64,000 bases of DNA from an uncultured Oscillospiraceae bacterium (GCA_947589745.1 CANQCS010000004.1:47570-111569), one strand, 5' to 3'. Positions 43,877-51,377 are shown, counted from the stretch's first letter. Notes: generated by a model not told the origin, from the letters alone. Program-made: numbers and translations.

Positions 43877-44101
43877 TCAATCAATGGGGGTGAAGGAGTA
43901 GCGTTTGAGGAGCCCGGCGGTGTCGGTGTGGTAGACGGCCGTGCCGTCCGCCAGCACCTCCTTCTCGATCCTGGCCTTGGGCTCCTGGGCGCGGACATAG
44001 GCGTCGGTGTCCTCCAGGGACACCTCCGAGAACGCCACGTCCCGCATCTGGTTGTTGCTGCACTGGTTGAAGATCTCGCAGCAGAGCTCGTACTCTCTCA
44101 T
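43877..44101 (-). CDS. Small conserved-looking protein of the nickel/corrinoid operon
   Basis: 74 aa: MREYELCCEIFNQCSNNQMR opens the protein, with three Cys, and it ends LLKRYSFTPID. No domain recognised. It lies between cooT and cooC with short spacers, so it is probably cotranscribed. The CC and NQC cysteines could hold metal, but this is speculation. It has a plausible GAGG-type site upstream. Confidence 0.75.
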   Translation of the reverse strand: MREYELCCEIFNQCSNNQMRDVAFSEVSLEDTDAYVRAQEPKARIEKEVLADGTAVYHTDTAGLLKRYSFTPID

Positions 44102-44110
44102 ACGCCGCGC

Positions 44111-44299
44111 TCAGTCGGCCGCCACGATGACGGACCCGGCGGTGAGGTCGGCCTCCACCAGGCGGCCGGTGACGGTGACGGTCTGGCCCATCACATCCTC
44201 CAGCACCAGCTTGTCGCCGTCGGCGGTGATCTTCTCCACGAACCGGCAGAGGATGTTGTCGTCGCTCTTGGTCCTGTTATAGACAGTGGAAAGACACAT
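44111..44299 (-). CDS. cooT: CooT family nickel-binding protein
   Basis: 62 aa. The N-terminal MCLSTVY with Cys2 is the nickel site of CooT-like dimers, and the remainder (VLEDVMGQTVTVTGRLVEAD) is a small beta-barrel-like fold. In Rhodospirillum rubrum CooT assists nickel delivery to CO dehydrogenase. AAGGAG precedes the ATG. Confidence 0.88.
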   Translation of the reverse strand: MCLSTVYNRTKSDDNILCRFVEKITADGDKLVLEDVMGQTVTVTGRLVEADLTAGSVIVAAD

Positions 44300-44313
44300 C
44301 TCGTATCGCTCCT

Positions 44314-44655
44314 TTACTTGCTTTGTTTCCCGATCTCCTCCAGGGCGGCGGACAGATAGCCGTTGGCCTGGTCGAAGGACTCCACCGCGTGGAGCAGCTG
44401 GTGCCGGGCCTCCCCGTCGAACTGCTCCGCCATGTCGCTGAGCTCCTTGGCGTGGTGGATGTTGTGGTCCAGCATATACCGCAGCACCGCCACGGTCTGC
44501 TCGCCGGGGGCGGCGTGGGCGTGGTCATGGCTGTGGTCGTGGCCGCCGTGGGTGTGGTCGTGGCTGTGGGTATAGGTGCCGTTCTCATCGGTGTGGGTGT
44601 GCTCATGGGTGTGGGTATAGCTCTCGTGCTCGTGGTCGTGGTCAAGATGCTCCAT
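44314..44655 (-). CDS. Histidine-rich protein, probable nickel store or chaperone
   Basis: 113 aa with start MEHLDHDHEHE (GGAGG upstream); the longer frame reads into the operator. The first ~50 residues are packed with His/Asp/Thr repeats (THTHEHTH, HSHDHTHGGHDHSHDHAH). The C-terminal ~60 residues are a helical domain (TVAVLRYMLDHNIHHAKELS ... ALEEIGKQSK). His-rich tails bind Ni2+ in UreE, HypB and CooJ. Being the first gene of the CooT-CooC-AcsD operon strongly suggests nickel handling; zinc binding is the alternative. Confidence 0.8.
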   Translation of the reverse strand: MEHLDHDHEHESYTHTHEHTHTDENGTYTHSHDHTHGGHDHSHDHAHAAPGEQTVAVLRYMLDHNIHHAKELSDMAEQFDGEARHQLLHAVESFDQANGYLSAALEEIGKQSK

Positions 44656-44668
44656 AGAGATACCTCCG

Positions 44669-44682
44669 GTGTCAATTGACAC
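44669..44682. promoter_or_regulatory. Palindromic operator candidate of the nickel/corrinoid operon
   Basis: GTGTCAATTGACAC is a perfect 14-bp palindrome lying between the -10 and the RBS of the His-rich protein gene, an ideal repressor position. A metal sensor or redox regulator is plausible. The sequence does not match the Rex consensus well. Confidence 0.5.
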
Positions 44683-44698
44683 AATTTTAACTAAGTAC

Positions 44699-44727
44699 AC
44701 TATACCGCAAAACCGCCAAGTTTGCAA
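44699..44727 (-). promoter_or_regulatory. Promoter of the nickel/corrinoid operon
   Basis: Minus strand TTGCAA (44722-44727), 17-nt spacer, TATAGT (complement of 44699-44704). Directs transcription through the His-rich protein, cooT, the 74-aa gene, cooC, acsD and the fusion. Confidence 0.75.
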
Positions 44728-44813
44728 GGAGTAGAAACGGAATATTTGACGAAATTTTTGGAGATTCTTTGTGGAAACGGACGAGGTACCGGGATAAAAT
44801 TCCCGTCTGGTGG

Positions 44814-44842
44814 TTGACAGCGGGGAAGAAAGCGGCTAAGAT
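44814..44842 (+). promoter_or_regulatory. Promoter of mgtE
   Basis: TTGACA at 44814-44819, 17-nt spacer, TAAGAT at 44837-44842. The transcript starts near 44849. Confidence 0.8.
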
Positions 44843-44848
44843 AACTTA

Positions 44849-44978
44849 TTGGTCCGCCGAATCCAACCGGCGGCTGTTTTATCGCTCTCGATCGACAGAG
44901 CGGCAACGCGGCGGACTGCCGCGCCAATAAAAACGAAAAGGATGGTCACAATTATGAGAAGGAAGGAGGACGACGCGT
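44849..44978 (+). promoter_or_regulatory. Structured 130-nt leader of mgtE
   Basis: The leader contains CCGCCG/CGGCGG, CGCTCT/AGAGCG and a long-range GGTCCGCC/GGCGGACT pairing, so alternative folds are possible. It ends with the strong RBS AAGGAGG. It does not show features I recognise as an M-box, though Mg2+ control of mgtE by a leader would be typical. Confidence 0.4.
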
Positions 44979-46358
44979 ATGATCGACTTAGAAGACGGCG
45001 TGTTCATGGAGCAGGTAGAGGAGATGGCCCTGCGAAAGCGATGGCCGGAGCTGCGGGATATGCTGGTCCTCCTGGAGCCGGCGGATATCGCCGCCGTGCT
45101 GGCGGAGCTGCCCGAGGATAGGCTGCCCCTGGTGTACCGCCTGCTGCCCAAGGAGCTGGCTGCGGAGACCTTCGTGGAGATGGAGAGCGAGGAGCAGGAG
45201 CTGCTCATCAAGACCTTCTCCGACACGGAGCTGAAAGAGGTCCTGGACGAGCTGTACGTGGACGACACCGTGGACATCATCGAGGAGATGCCCGCCAACG
45301 TGGTCAAGCGCATCCTCAAGCATGCGGACCCGGAGACGAGAAAGAGCATCAACGAGATCCTGCGGTACCCGGAGGACTCCGCCGGGTCCATCATGACCAC
45401 GGAGTTCCTGGACCTGAAGCGGGACATGACGGTAGAGGACGCCTTCAAGCGCATCCGCCGCACCGCCGAGGACAAGGAGACCATCAACGTCTGCTACGTC
45501 ACCGACCCGGGCCGCCACCTGCTGGGGCTGGTGTCCATCCGGACCCTGCTGCTGGCGGAGATGGACGACCTCATCGAGGACATCATGGAGACCAACGTCA
45601 TCTTCGCCTCCACCCTGGACGACAAGGAGGACGTGGCCCAGGACCTGAGCAAGTACGACTTCCTGGCCATGCCGGTGGTGGACAAGGAGGGCCGTCTGGT
45701 GGGCATCGTCACCATCGACGACGCCCTGGACGTCATCGAGGAGGAGGCCACCGAGGACATCGAGGCCATGGCCGCCATGGCCCACTCCGACAAGCCCTAC
45801 CTCTACACCGGCGTGTGGGAGACGGTGAAGAGCCGCATCCCCTGGCTGCTGCTGCTGATGCTGTCCGCCACCTTCACGGGCATCGTCATCACCAGCTTCG
45901 AGGACTCCCTGGCCGCGTTCCCGGCCCTGATGGCCTTCGTGCCCATGCTGATGGACACCGGCGGCAACAGCGGCCAGCAGAGCAACGTGGCCGTCATCCG
46001 CGGCCTGAGCCTGAAGGAGCTGGGCTTCAGCGACCTGTGGCAGGTACTGTGGAAGGAGTGCCGGGTGGCGGTGGTGTGCGGCGTGCTGCTGGCCTCCGCC
46101 AACTTCGTCAAGCTCCTGGTGGTGGACGGCTGGCTGCTGCGCAACGACGGCGTGACGCCTCTGGTGGCGCTGGTCATCTGCCTGACCCTGGTGTGCGTGG
46201 TGTTCTGCGCCAAGGTGATTGGCTGCCTGCTGCCCCTGGTGGTGGATAAGCTGGGCCTGGACGCCGCCGCCGTGGCCGCGCCCTTCATCACCACCATCGT
46301 GGACGTGCTGGGCCTGCTCATCTACTTCCAGTTCGCCAAGCTCCTGCTGGGCCTCTAG
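44979..46358 (+). CDS. mgtE: Magnesium transporter MgtE
   Basis: 459 aa. An N-terminal superhelical domain (about 1-130, with EPADIAAVLAELPED and VDDTVDIIEEMPAN) is followed by two CBS domains (about 140-255) that sense Mg2+. A five-helix membrane domain contains FVPMLMDTGGNSGQQSNVAV (near 325), the conserved pore motif. The CBS and N domains close the pore when cytosolic Mg2+ is sufficient. Confidence 0.97.
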   Translation: MIDLEDGVFMEQVEEMALRKRWPELRDMLVLLEPADIAAVLAELPEDRLPLVYRLLPKELAAETFVEMESEEQELLIKTFSDTELKEVLDELYVDDTVDIIEEMPANVVKRILKHADPETRKSINEILRYPEDSAGSIMTTEFLDLKRDMTVEDAFKRIRRTAEDKETINVCYVTDPGRHLLGLVSIRTLLLAEMDDLIEDIMETNVIFASTLDDKEDVAQDLSKYDFLAMPVVDKEGRLVGIVTIDDALDVIEEEATEDIEAMAAMAHSDKPYLYTGVWETVKSRIPWLLLLMLSATFTGIVITSFEDSLAAFPALMAFVPMLMDTGGNSGQQSNVAVIRGLSLKELGFSDLWQVLWKECRVAVVCGVLLASANFVKLLVVDGWLLRNDGVTPLVALVICLTLVCVVFCAKVIGCLLPLVVDKLGLDAAAVAAPFITTIVDVLGLLIYFQFAKLLLGL

Positions 46359-46388
46359 CAAAACGGCCCTTTCCCATAAACCCTGGAA

Positions 46389-46422
46389 CCCCCTGGGACC
46401 TTACGGTCCCAGGGGGTCTTAA
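46389..46422 (+). terminator. Terminator of mgtE
   Basis: CCCCCTGGGACC (46389-46400) and GGTCCCAGGGGG (46405-46416) are a perfect 12-bp stem with a TTAC loop, followed by TCTT. The T-tract is short. Confidence 0.6.
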
Positions 46423-46436
46423 AAAGCCTCGCAGAG

Positions 46437-46611
46437 TTTCGCGCCGCGCACGGCGCGAAAAACAGTGAAATTCGTTTTTCCGGCGGCGTGTACGTCGGAA
46501 AAAACACTCTGCGCGGAGCGTGCGTCGAACTTGTGCGCGCTTCGCGCACAAGTGAGGCGCGTAGCGCAGCGAAACCCCCTTGTCCCAGAAGGCCAAAGGC
46601 CTTTTGGGACA
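46437..46611. repeat. Array of strong short-loop hairpins, no gene
   Basis: Three further perfect or near-perfect stem-loops follow one another: TTTCGCGCCG/CGGCGCGAAA (46437-46460), ACTTGTGCGCG/CGCGCACAAGT with a 3-nt loop (46529-46553), and TGTCCCA-AAGGCC/GGCCTT-TGGGACA (46581-46611). Short ORFs here are not credible. The density of palindromes suggests a mobile noncoding repeat or structured RNA. Confidence 0.55.
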
Positions 46612-46615
46612 GCCT

Positions 46616-46886
46616 GGAAAACCCCCCGGAACCTCACGGTCCCAGGGGGTTTCCTTGTTCAGGGGTCCGAAGCATCCCGCCGCCTTGCCTCCGGCGTTGG
46701 ATACCGCGGCGCCTCTCCTTTGGTTCCAAGCTCCTCCCGACTCCGGCTAGTTAAGCCGTTCAGAGCCTGTCCCCTCCGGTTCCGCGCCGCCGCGTCCGCG
46801 GCCATCGGCGCACCGGCGTTCCGCCCGAGATGCCCTAATGAGCGTCTCGTTGAATCCGCCTCCCCGGGCGGGGGAGGCTTCATCGT
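46616..46886 (-). ncRNA. Candidate structured noncoding RNA (~270 nt)
   Basis: A minus-strand promoter (46893-46921) is followed by about 270 nt with no credible ORF and ends in a hairpin, AACCCCCTGGGACC paired with GGTTCCGGGGGGTT, plus TTTT (46616-46654). The transcript contains GCCTCCCC/GGGGAGGC at its 5' end, CGAGA/TCTCG, a GCGCCG/CGGCGC helix, CGGCT/AGCCG and other helices. It lacks the conserved motifs of SRP RNA, RNase P RNA, tmRNA and T-boxes that I checked by eye. Identity unknown. Confidence 0.5.
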
Positions 46887-46892
46887 ATTCGT

Positions 46893-46921
46893 ATTCTACC
46901 ACAGTTTCTCCCGTTCGGCAA
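46893..46921 (-). promoter_or_regulatory. Promoter of the candidate ncRNA
   Basis: Minus strand TTGCCG (complement of 46916-46921), 17-nt spacer, TAGAAT (complement of 46893-46898). It sits 40 bp beyond the stop of the permease gene and points away from it. Confidence 0.6.
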
Positions 46922-46961
46922 CAGGAAATTTTCCGCAGAGCGAAAAAACTTCACGAATCTG

Positions 46962-48950
46962 TCAGTCCGCCGGCGGCAGAGCGCCATATTCTTCCATGAG
47001 CGCCTGGAGCTCCTCCTGCGTCAGGAGGCCCCACTCCGTGATCTCATGGTCCCCTGTGGCGGTGGTATAGTCCTGGAGATAGTCCCGCTGAAGGTCCATC
47101 AGCTTCTCGGTATCGAGGTAGCCCGTCTCTATCAGGTATTGAATCGTCTCGGTCATGGTGGGGTAGACGCTGACAGACCGGTAGCTGTATCGCTGGTCCT
47201 CCGGGTGCCGGACCTGGAACCGCATATGCAGCTCCAGATCGTAGGTCTTACCCTGCCTGGTGCCGCCGAATAGGGAGGCCCGGGGGATATTCCCGGCGGC
47301 CAGATCCCGCTTTATGGCGTCCAGGACCCCGTTCCATTCGTCCTCCGCCATGACATATTCCGCCTGCTCCACCCAGTTGTACACGCTCAGCTCAATGAGC
47401 TGGGTGCCCCGGGGGATCTCCACGGTCCTGGCCCGGAGGGCCTGGTCGCCGCTGACCAGGGCCTCCAGCTTCCCGTCGAAGGTGTTGGGGTCCTCCGCCC
47501 GGTCGGTGGTGACGTACATATTGTACACCCGCTCCAGCTCAGAGCCGTTCTTCAGCGTGTACCGGAGCGTCAGCCCGACATACTGCCACTCGGTCTGGCT
47601 CTCCTCGTCATAGGGTATGCCGTAGGCCCGGTATATGTTCTCCTGGTCCTTGATATACGCCCGGTCGTCCACGATGGCCTGGTGGAGGTCCACCACCTCC
47701 CGGATATCCTCGTCATACTGCCCGGCATACAGGGCCATGTCGATGTTGTAGCCGCTCACCCGCACCGACTCCACCTCGCCGGCGTCCGGCACCCTGGTCT
47801 CCAGGCCGAAGGGGTCCAGGCCCAGCCACAGGGTCAGCACCAGGACCCCGGCGCACACCGCGCCCACGCCCCGGAGGCTGCCCTTGAACACCCGCAGGGA
47901 CTTCTCCAGCAACATGGAAGCGATATAGTACCCAAGGATGCCCCCGGCGGCCAGACAGAAGCCCATGGGGACCGGGTCGCACCAGTCGCCCTTCTGGAAG
48001 ACGCTCTCCCAGAGCATGACATAGAAGAGCCGGCCCACGGTGAGGGCGGAGAGGAAGGCCACGCCGTAGCGGAACACCGGCCGCAGCCAGCGGAACACCA
48101 TCACGTCCCCGGCGCTCTCGCTGTGCCGCAGGCGGTAGAGGAGCCAGCTCAGCCCCAGCAGGGCCAGCCCAACGCCCGCGTACAGGAACAGGGTGCCCCA
48201 GCCGTGGAGGACCGTGACCCGGCCCTCCGAGGTGTAGGTCTCCCCCACGAAGTCCCGGACCGCTTCAAAATTCTGGAGGATCTTGGCGGGCGGGCAGAGC
48301 CAGGAGGAGATGGTATAGTTCGACTCCGTCACGCCCAGGAAGAAGCTGGTGTAGAGGCTGCTGAACAGCGCCGTCACCATGATGGACAGGAAGTTCAGCA
48401 GCACATACAGCACCGGCACCGCGAAGCTGTTCCCGGTGATCATGGCGCAGAAGGTGGCGATGCCGAAGTAGGTGACGGTCATCAGGATCACCGCCAGGGC
48501 CGTGAGGCACACCGCCTTGAAGTCCATGAAGCCCCAGCACAGGGCGACGAGGCTCACCAGCGCCCCGGTGATCACGTAGGGAATCAGCATCATGGCCAGC
48601 CCCGAGGCCGTGCCGGTGACGAAGAGGCAGGTCCGGTCCGCCGGCAGGGCGTGCATCAGCCCCACGGCCCTGGCGTTCATCAGATACCCCCACACCAGCA
48701 TGGCGCAGAGGATGGCGTAGGCGATGGTGACATAGGGCACGGCGTAGGCCACGACCTCATAGAGCATCTGCACGAAGTCCTGGGCCAGGTGGTCGTTGAT
48801 CTGGACGGAGGCCCGGTTGGCCACCAGGCCCAGCAGCAGCCACAGGGGGATCATGGTCCCGCCCAGGGACGCCAGGCCCCACACCGGCCAGAACCGGGTC
48901 AGGTTTTTCTTGAAAAGGGTGGGACTAAAGAATGATCTCTTGCACGGCAT
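46962..48950 (-). CDS. ABC transporter permease with large C-terminal extracytoplasmic domain
   Basis: 662 aa with ATG at 48950, GGGAGG 8 nt upstream; a GTG nine bases earlier is less likely. An N-terminal ABC-2-like membrane region has segments from residue ~20 to ~375. A soluble region of about 270 residues follows that resembles the C-terminal domain of the DUF6449 family (recognised loosely). It overlaps the ATPase gene by 26 bp. With that ATPase and the GntR regulator it forms a YtrA-type ABC system, which in bacilli responds to cell-wall stress. Confidence 0.82.
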   Translation of the reverse strand: MPCKRSFFSPTLFKKNLTRFWPVWGLASLGGTMIPLWLLLGLVANRASVQINDHLAQDFVQMLYEVVAYAVPYVTIAYAILCAMLVWGYLMNARAVGLMHALPADRTCLFVTGTASGLAMMLIPYVITGALVSLVALCWGFMDFKAVCLTALAVILMTVTYFGIATFCAMITGNSFAVPVLYVLLNFLSIMVTALFSSLYTSFFLGVTESNYTISSWLCPPAKILQNFEAVRDFVGETYTSEGRVTVLHGWGTLFLYAGVGLALLGLSWLLYRLRHSESAGDVMVFRWLRPVFRYGVAFLSALTVGRLFYVMLWESVFQKGDWCDPVPMGFCLAAGGILGYYIASMLLEKSLRVFKGSLRGVGAVCAGVLVLTLWLGLDPFGLETRVPDAGEVESVRVSGYNIDMALYAGQYDEDIREVVDLHQAIVDDRAYIKDQENIYRAYGIPYDEESQTEWQYVGLTLRYTLKNGSELERVYNMYVTTDRAEDPNTFDGKLEALVSGDQALRARTVEIPRGTQLIELSVYNWVEQAEYVMAEDEWNGVLDAIKRDLAAGNIPRASLFGGTRQGKTYDLELHMRFQVRHPEDQRYSYRSVSVYPTMTETIQYLIETGYLDTEKLMDLQRDYLQDYTTATGDHEITEWGLLTQEELQALMEEYGALPPAD

Positions 48951-49824
48951 AGTGCTCACCTCCCAGCTCGTAGATAAAGATCTCCTCCAGGGACAGGGGC
49001 AGGGCCTCCAGCATCAGGGGCTGGAACATCCCGAACCGGGCGCTGACCGCCTCCGCCTTGCCCCGGACGATATAGGTGTACACCCGTCCCACGTGGGAGG
49101 TGTGCAGCACCTCCAGCTCCGCCGGCGGCACCGGCGGCCCGCCGGGCCCCCACACGGCCTGGAGCTTGACGATGTTGTCCTGGAGGTCGGAGAGGCTCCG
49201 CTCGATGAGCACCTTGCCCTTGTGCATGATGCCCACGTGGTCGCACACGTCCTCCAGCTCCCGCAGGTTGTGGCTGGACACCAGCACCGTGGTGCCGTTC
49301 TCCGACACGTCCCCCAGCAGCATGCTCCACACCTGCCGCCGCATCACCGGGTCCAGCCCGTCCACCGGCTCGTCCAGGATCATGTACCTGGGCCGGCAGC
49401 ACATGGTCAGCCAGAAGGCGGCCTGCTTCTGCATCCCCTTGCTGAGCCGCCGGATCACGGACTTCTCCGGCAGGTCGAACACCCCCTTGTACTTCTCATA
49501 CAGCTTGTCGTCGAACCGGGGGTAGAAGCCCTTGTAGAACTTCATCATGTCCCGGATGGTGGCGGAAGGGAAGTAGTACCAGTCGTCGGGAATGACGGCC
49601 AGCTCCGCCTTTTTCTCCGGGTTCTCGTAGATGGGCGCGCCGTCCACCAGCACCTGGCCGCTGTCCGGCCGGTAGATGCCGGTGAGGTGGCGGATGACGG
49701 TGGATTTCCCCGCGCCGTTGGGCCCAACCAGCCCGTAGACCCCGCCGTCCGGCACGGTGATGTTGGTCCCGTCCAGGGCCCGGAACCCGCCGAAGGTCTT
49801 CACCACATTCTTGACTTCGATCAT
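48925..49824 (-). CDS. ABC transporter ATP-binding protein, YtrB-like
   Basis: 299 aa. Walker A GPNGAGKSTV (near residue 39), Q-loop PDDWYYFPSATIRD, a signature region RRLSKGMQKQAAFWL (with S-K-G-M-Q rather than S-G-G-Q), Walker B RYMILDEPVDGLDP and switch His SSHNLRELEDV. Typical of ABC-2 exporter ATPases. It partners the downstream permease and overlaps the regulator gene by 4 nt. Confidence 0.92.
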   Translation of the reverse strand: MIEVKNVVKTFGGFRALDGTNITVPDGGVYGLVGPNGAGKSTVIRHLTGIYRPDSGQVLVDGAPIYENPEKKAELAVIPDDWYYFPSATIRDMMKFYKGFYPRFDDKLYEKYKGVFDLPEKSVIRRLSKGMQKQAAFWLTMCCRPRYMILDEPVDGLDPVMRRQVWSMLLGDVSENGTTVLVSSHNLRELEDVCDHVGIMHKGKVLIERSLSDLQDNIVKLQAVWGPGGPPVPPAELEVLHTSHVGRVYTYIVRGKAEAVSARFGMFQPLMLEALPLSLEEIFIYELGGEHYAVQEIIL

Positions 49825-50183
49825 TGGGGCGTCCCCTCCTTTACCACGGCGATGATCTCCTCATCGCTCACGTTCAGATACCGCAGCTCCGCCAGAATTT
49901 CCCGGAGCCTGGCGAACAGCTCCTCCCGCCGCCCGGTGGGGGCCTGCCCCCGGTCGGCGGCGAAGGACCCCTTGCCCGGCACAGAGTAGATGAACCCCTC
50001 CGCCTCCAGCTCGGCGTAAGCCCGCTGGATGGTGTTGGGGTTGATGGCCAGCTGGGAGGCCATGGCCCGCACCGAGGGCAGCTTCTCGTCGGGGCCCAGG
50101 GCCCCGGTGACGATCATCTTCCGCAGCCCATCCTTGATCTGCCCGTAGATGGGCCGGGAATCCCGGTAGTTCAGATCCAGCAC
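49821..50183 (-). CDS. GntR family regulator, YtrA subfamily
   Basis: 120 aa starting at GTG 50183 with AGGAGG 8 nt upstream. The winged-helix domain is recognisable from YGQIKDGLRKMIVTGALGP and LPSVRAMASQLAINPNTIQRAYAELEAEG (in parts). The effector domain is reduced to the ~50-residue tail typical of YtrA repressors. It probably represses its own operon through the palindrome at 50305-50325. Confidence 0.93.
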   Translation of the reverse strand: MLDLNYRDSRPIYGQIKDGLRKMIVTGALGPDEKLPSVRAMASQLAINPNTIQRAYAELEAEGFIYSVPGKGSFAADRGQAPTGRREELFARLREILAELRYLNVSDEEIIAVVKEGTPQ

Positions 50184-50195
50184 AACGTTCCCCTC

Positions 50196-50282
50196 CTATC
50201 TTCTCGAGATGACCGCCGCCGCGATGACCAGCAGCAAAACGGCCAGGACCACAAGGATCACAGGGACGATAGGAAATACCAT
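50196..50282 (-). CDS. 28-aa single-span membrane peptide heading the YtrA operon
   Basis: ATG at 50282-50280, stop TAG at 50198-50196. The peptide begins MVFPIVPVILVVLAVLLLV and ends ISRR: one hydrophobic helix with a basic C-terminal anchor. GGAGG lies 9 nt before the ATG, and the stop overlaps the AGGAGG of the regulator gene, so it is the first translated gene of the operon. No homologue recognised. It could be a small regulatory subunit of the transporter or a leader peptide. Confidence 0.65.
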   Translation of the reverse strand: MVFPIVPVILVVLAVLLLVIAAAVISRR

Positions 50283-50304
50283 GGACGATCACCTCCGGCA
50301 GAAC

Positions 50305-50325
50305 TGTACTATTTAAATTAGTACA
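50305..50325. promoter_or_regulatory. YtrA-type operator palindrome
   Basis: TGTACTA and TAGTACA half sites around TTTAAAT form a perfect 21-bp palindrome immediately downstream of the -10. The T-A-C-T-A/T-A-G-T-A halves fit the known style of YtrA-subfamily sites. Confidence 0.65.
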
Positions 50326-50328
50326 CTT

Positions 50329-50357
50329 ATCATACCCGTATCTACCCCGTTCCGCAA
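50329..50357 (-). promoter_or_regulatory. Promoter of the YtrA-type operon
   Basis: Minus strand TTGCGG (complement of 50352-50357), 17-nt spacer, TATGAT (complement of 50329-50334). Confidence 0.75.
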
Positions 50358-50426
50358 GGGGAAAACCTATAAGAATTGTTTAAGATTTTCTTAAGACCCA
50401 GCCCCAGGCCATTTCGATATGACAAA

Positions 50427-50458
50427 ACAAGTCCGGGGAACGCCGTCCCCGGACTTGC
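50427..50458 (-). terminator. Terminator of the DUF2975/Xre pair
   Basis: CAAGTCCGGGGA paired with TCCCCGGACTTG, followed on the minus strand by TTTTGTC. It lies about 60 bp past the Xre-family stop. Confidence 0.75.
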
Positions 50459-50518
50459 AAACTGTCGAAAAAAACCTGTGTAAACTTCTCTTTGGCCTCT
50501 TTCTTTTCACAAAAAGGC

Positions 50519-50731
50519 TCATTTCTCCTCCCGCCGGAACTCCAGGATATCCCCCGGCTGGCAGTCCAGCACGTCGCAGATGGCCTCCAGGGTGGAGAAG
50601 CGGATGGCGCTGACCTTGCCCGTCTTCAGCTTGGAGAGGTTCACATTGGCGATGCCCACCCGCTCCGACAGCTCCTTCAGCGACATCTTCCGGTCCGCCA
50701 TGACCCGGTCCAGGCGTAAAATGATCGGCAT
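50519..50731 (-). CDS. Small Xre/Cro-C1 helix-turn-helix regulator
   Basis: 70 aa, essentially one HTH_26-type domain (YozG-like): MSLKELSERVGIANVNLSKLK with the recognition helix, then FSTLEAICDVLDCQPGDIL. It is encoded 9 bp after the DUF2975-like membrane protein gene. Such pairs are common in Firmicutes; the regulator probably controls the pair. Confidence 0.92.
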   Translation of the reverse strand: MPIILRLDRVMADRKMSLKELSERVGIANVNLSKLKTGKVSAIRFSTLEAICDVLDCQPGDILEFRREEK

Positions 50732-50740
50732 GGTCCCACC

Positions 50741-51346
50741 TCACAGCGTCTCGTCGGACTGCCGCTGGAGCTCCTCACCGTACCGGAACACGTAGGACAG
50801 CAGGAGCAGCAGGGCCGGCACCAGGAGCCAGGTGGCCTCGGTGGTGTGTTCCACCGTGTAGCCGGTGACCAGCCCCTCCGCGAACAGCTGCCGGAAGTCG
50901 TACATCCCGATCTCCGCAAAGGCGGCCGTGCCGCCCAGCACCGCGGAGACGAGGATGCCCGCCAGCGTCACCAGGGCCAGCTTCCGCAGCGCGGCGGACA
51001 CCTGGATGCCGAAGGGCCTTCCCTCCGCCATGGGCTCCAGGATGCGGGACAGCAGCCGCAGGACGCAGGCCGTCAGCACCAGGGACGCTGCGGCGCTGCC
51101 CACCACGGCGCAGAGAAAGAAGCGGACGCTGCCGGTGGGCTCCAGGGGCCGGGAGAGCTGGAGCTCCACCGTTCCGAGCTCCACAGTCATGTCCGCGGCG
51201 CTCACCACCTCCTGCAGGGCCGCGCCGGGGAGCAGGGCCGCCAGCGCCAGGGCGATCACCGTAACAATTCCGCAGCCCACGCAGAGGCCGTACAGCACAC
51301 GGACGATCTTGTAGAGGACACAGGCGGTCCGGCTGAGCTTTTCCAT
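50741..51346 (-). CDS. DUF2975-type membrane protein
   Basis: 201 aa with ATG at 51346 (MEKLSRTACVLYKIV) and AAAGGAGG upstream. About four membrane segments (near 15-38, 75-97, 115-138 and 165-188). The segment order and the C-terminal YVFRYGEELQRQSDETL are typical of DUF2975 proteins, whose genes precede YozG-like regulators. Function unknown. Confidence 0.82.
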   Translation of the reverse strand: MEKLSRTACVLYKIVRVLYGLCVGCGIVTVIALALAALLPGAALQEVVSAADMTVELGTVELQLSRPLEPTGSVRFFLCAVVGSAAASLVLTACVLRLLSRILEPMAEGRPFGIQVSAALRKLALVTLAGILVSAVLGGTAAFAEIGMYDFRQLFAEGLVTGYTVEHTTEATWLLVPALLLLLSYVFRYGEELQRQSDETL

Positions 51347-51377
51347 AAGAGAACTCCTCCTTTTTTCTGATGCCGCC

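Noticed and set aside
39810..43901. 1363-codon open frame on the plus strand opposite acsC-acsD-cooC
   Set aside because: Antisense shadow of strongly biased codons; no domain features, and real RBS-preceded genes occupy the minus strand.
46465..47070. 201-codon plus-strand frame after mgtE
   Set aside because: It runs through palindromic hairpins and into the antisense of the permease gene; Arg/Pro/Ala-rich with no RBS or motif.
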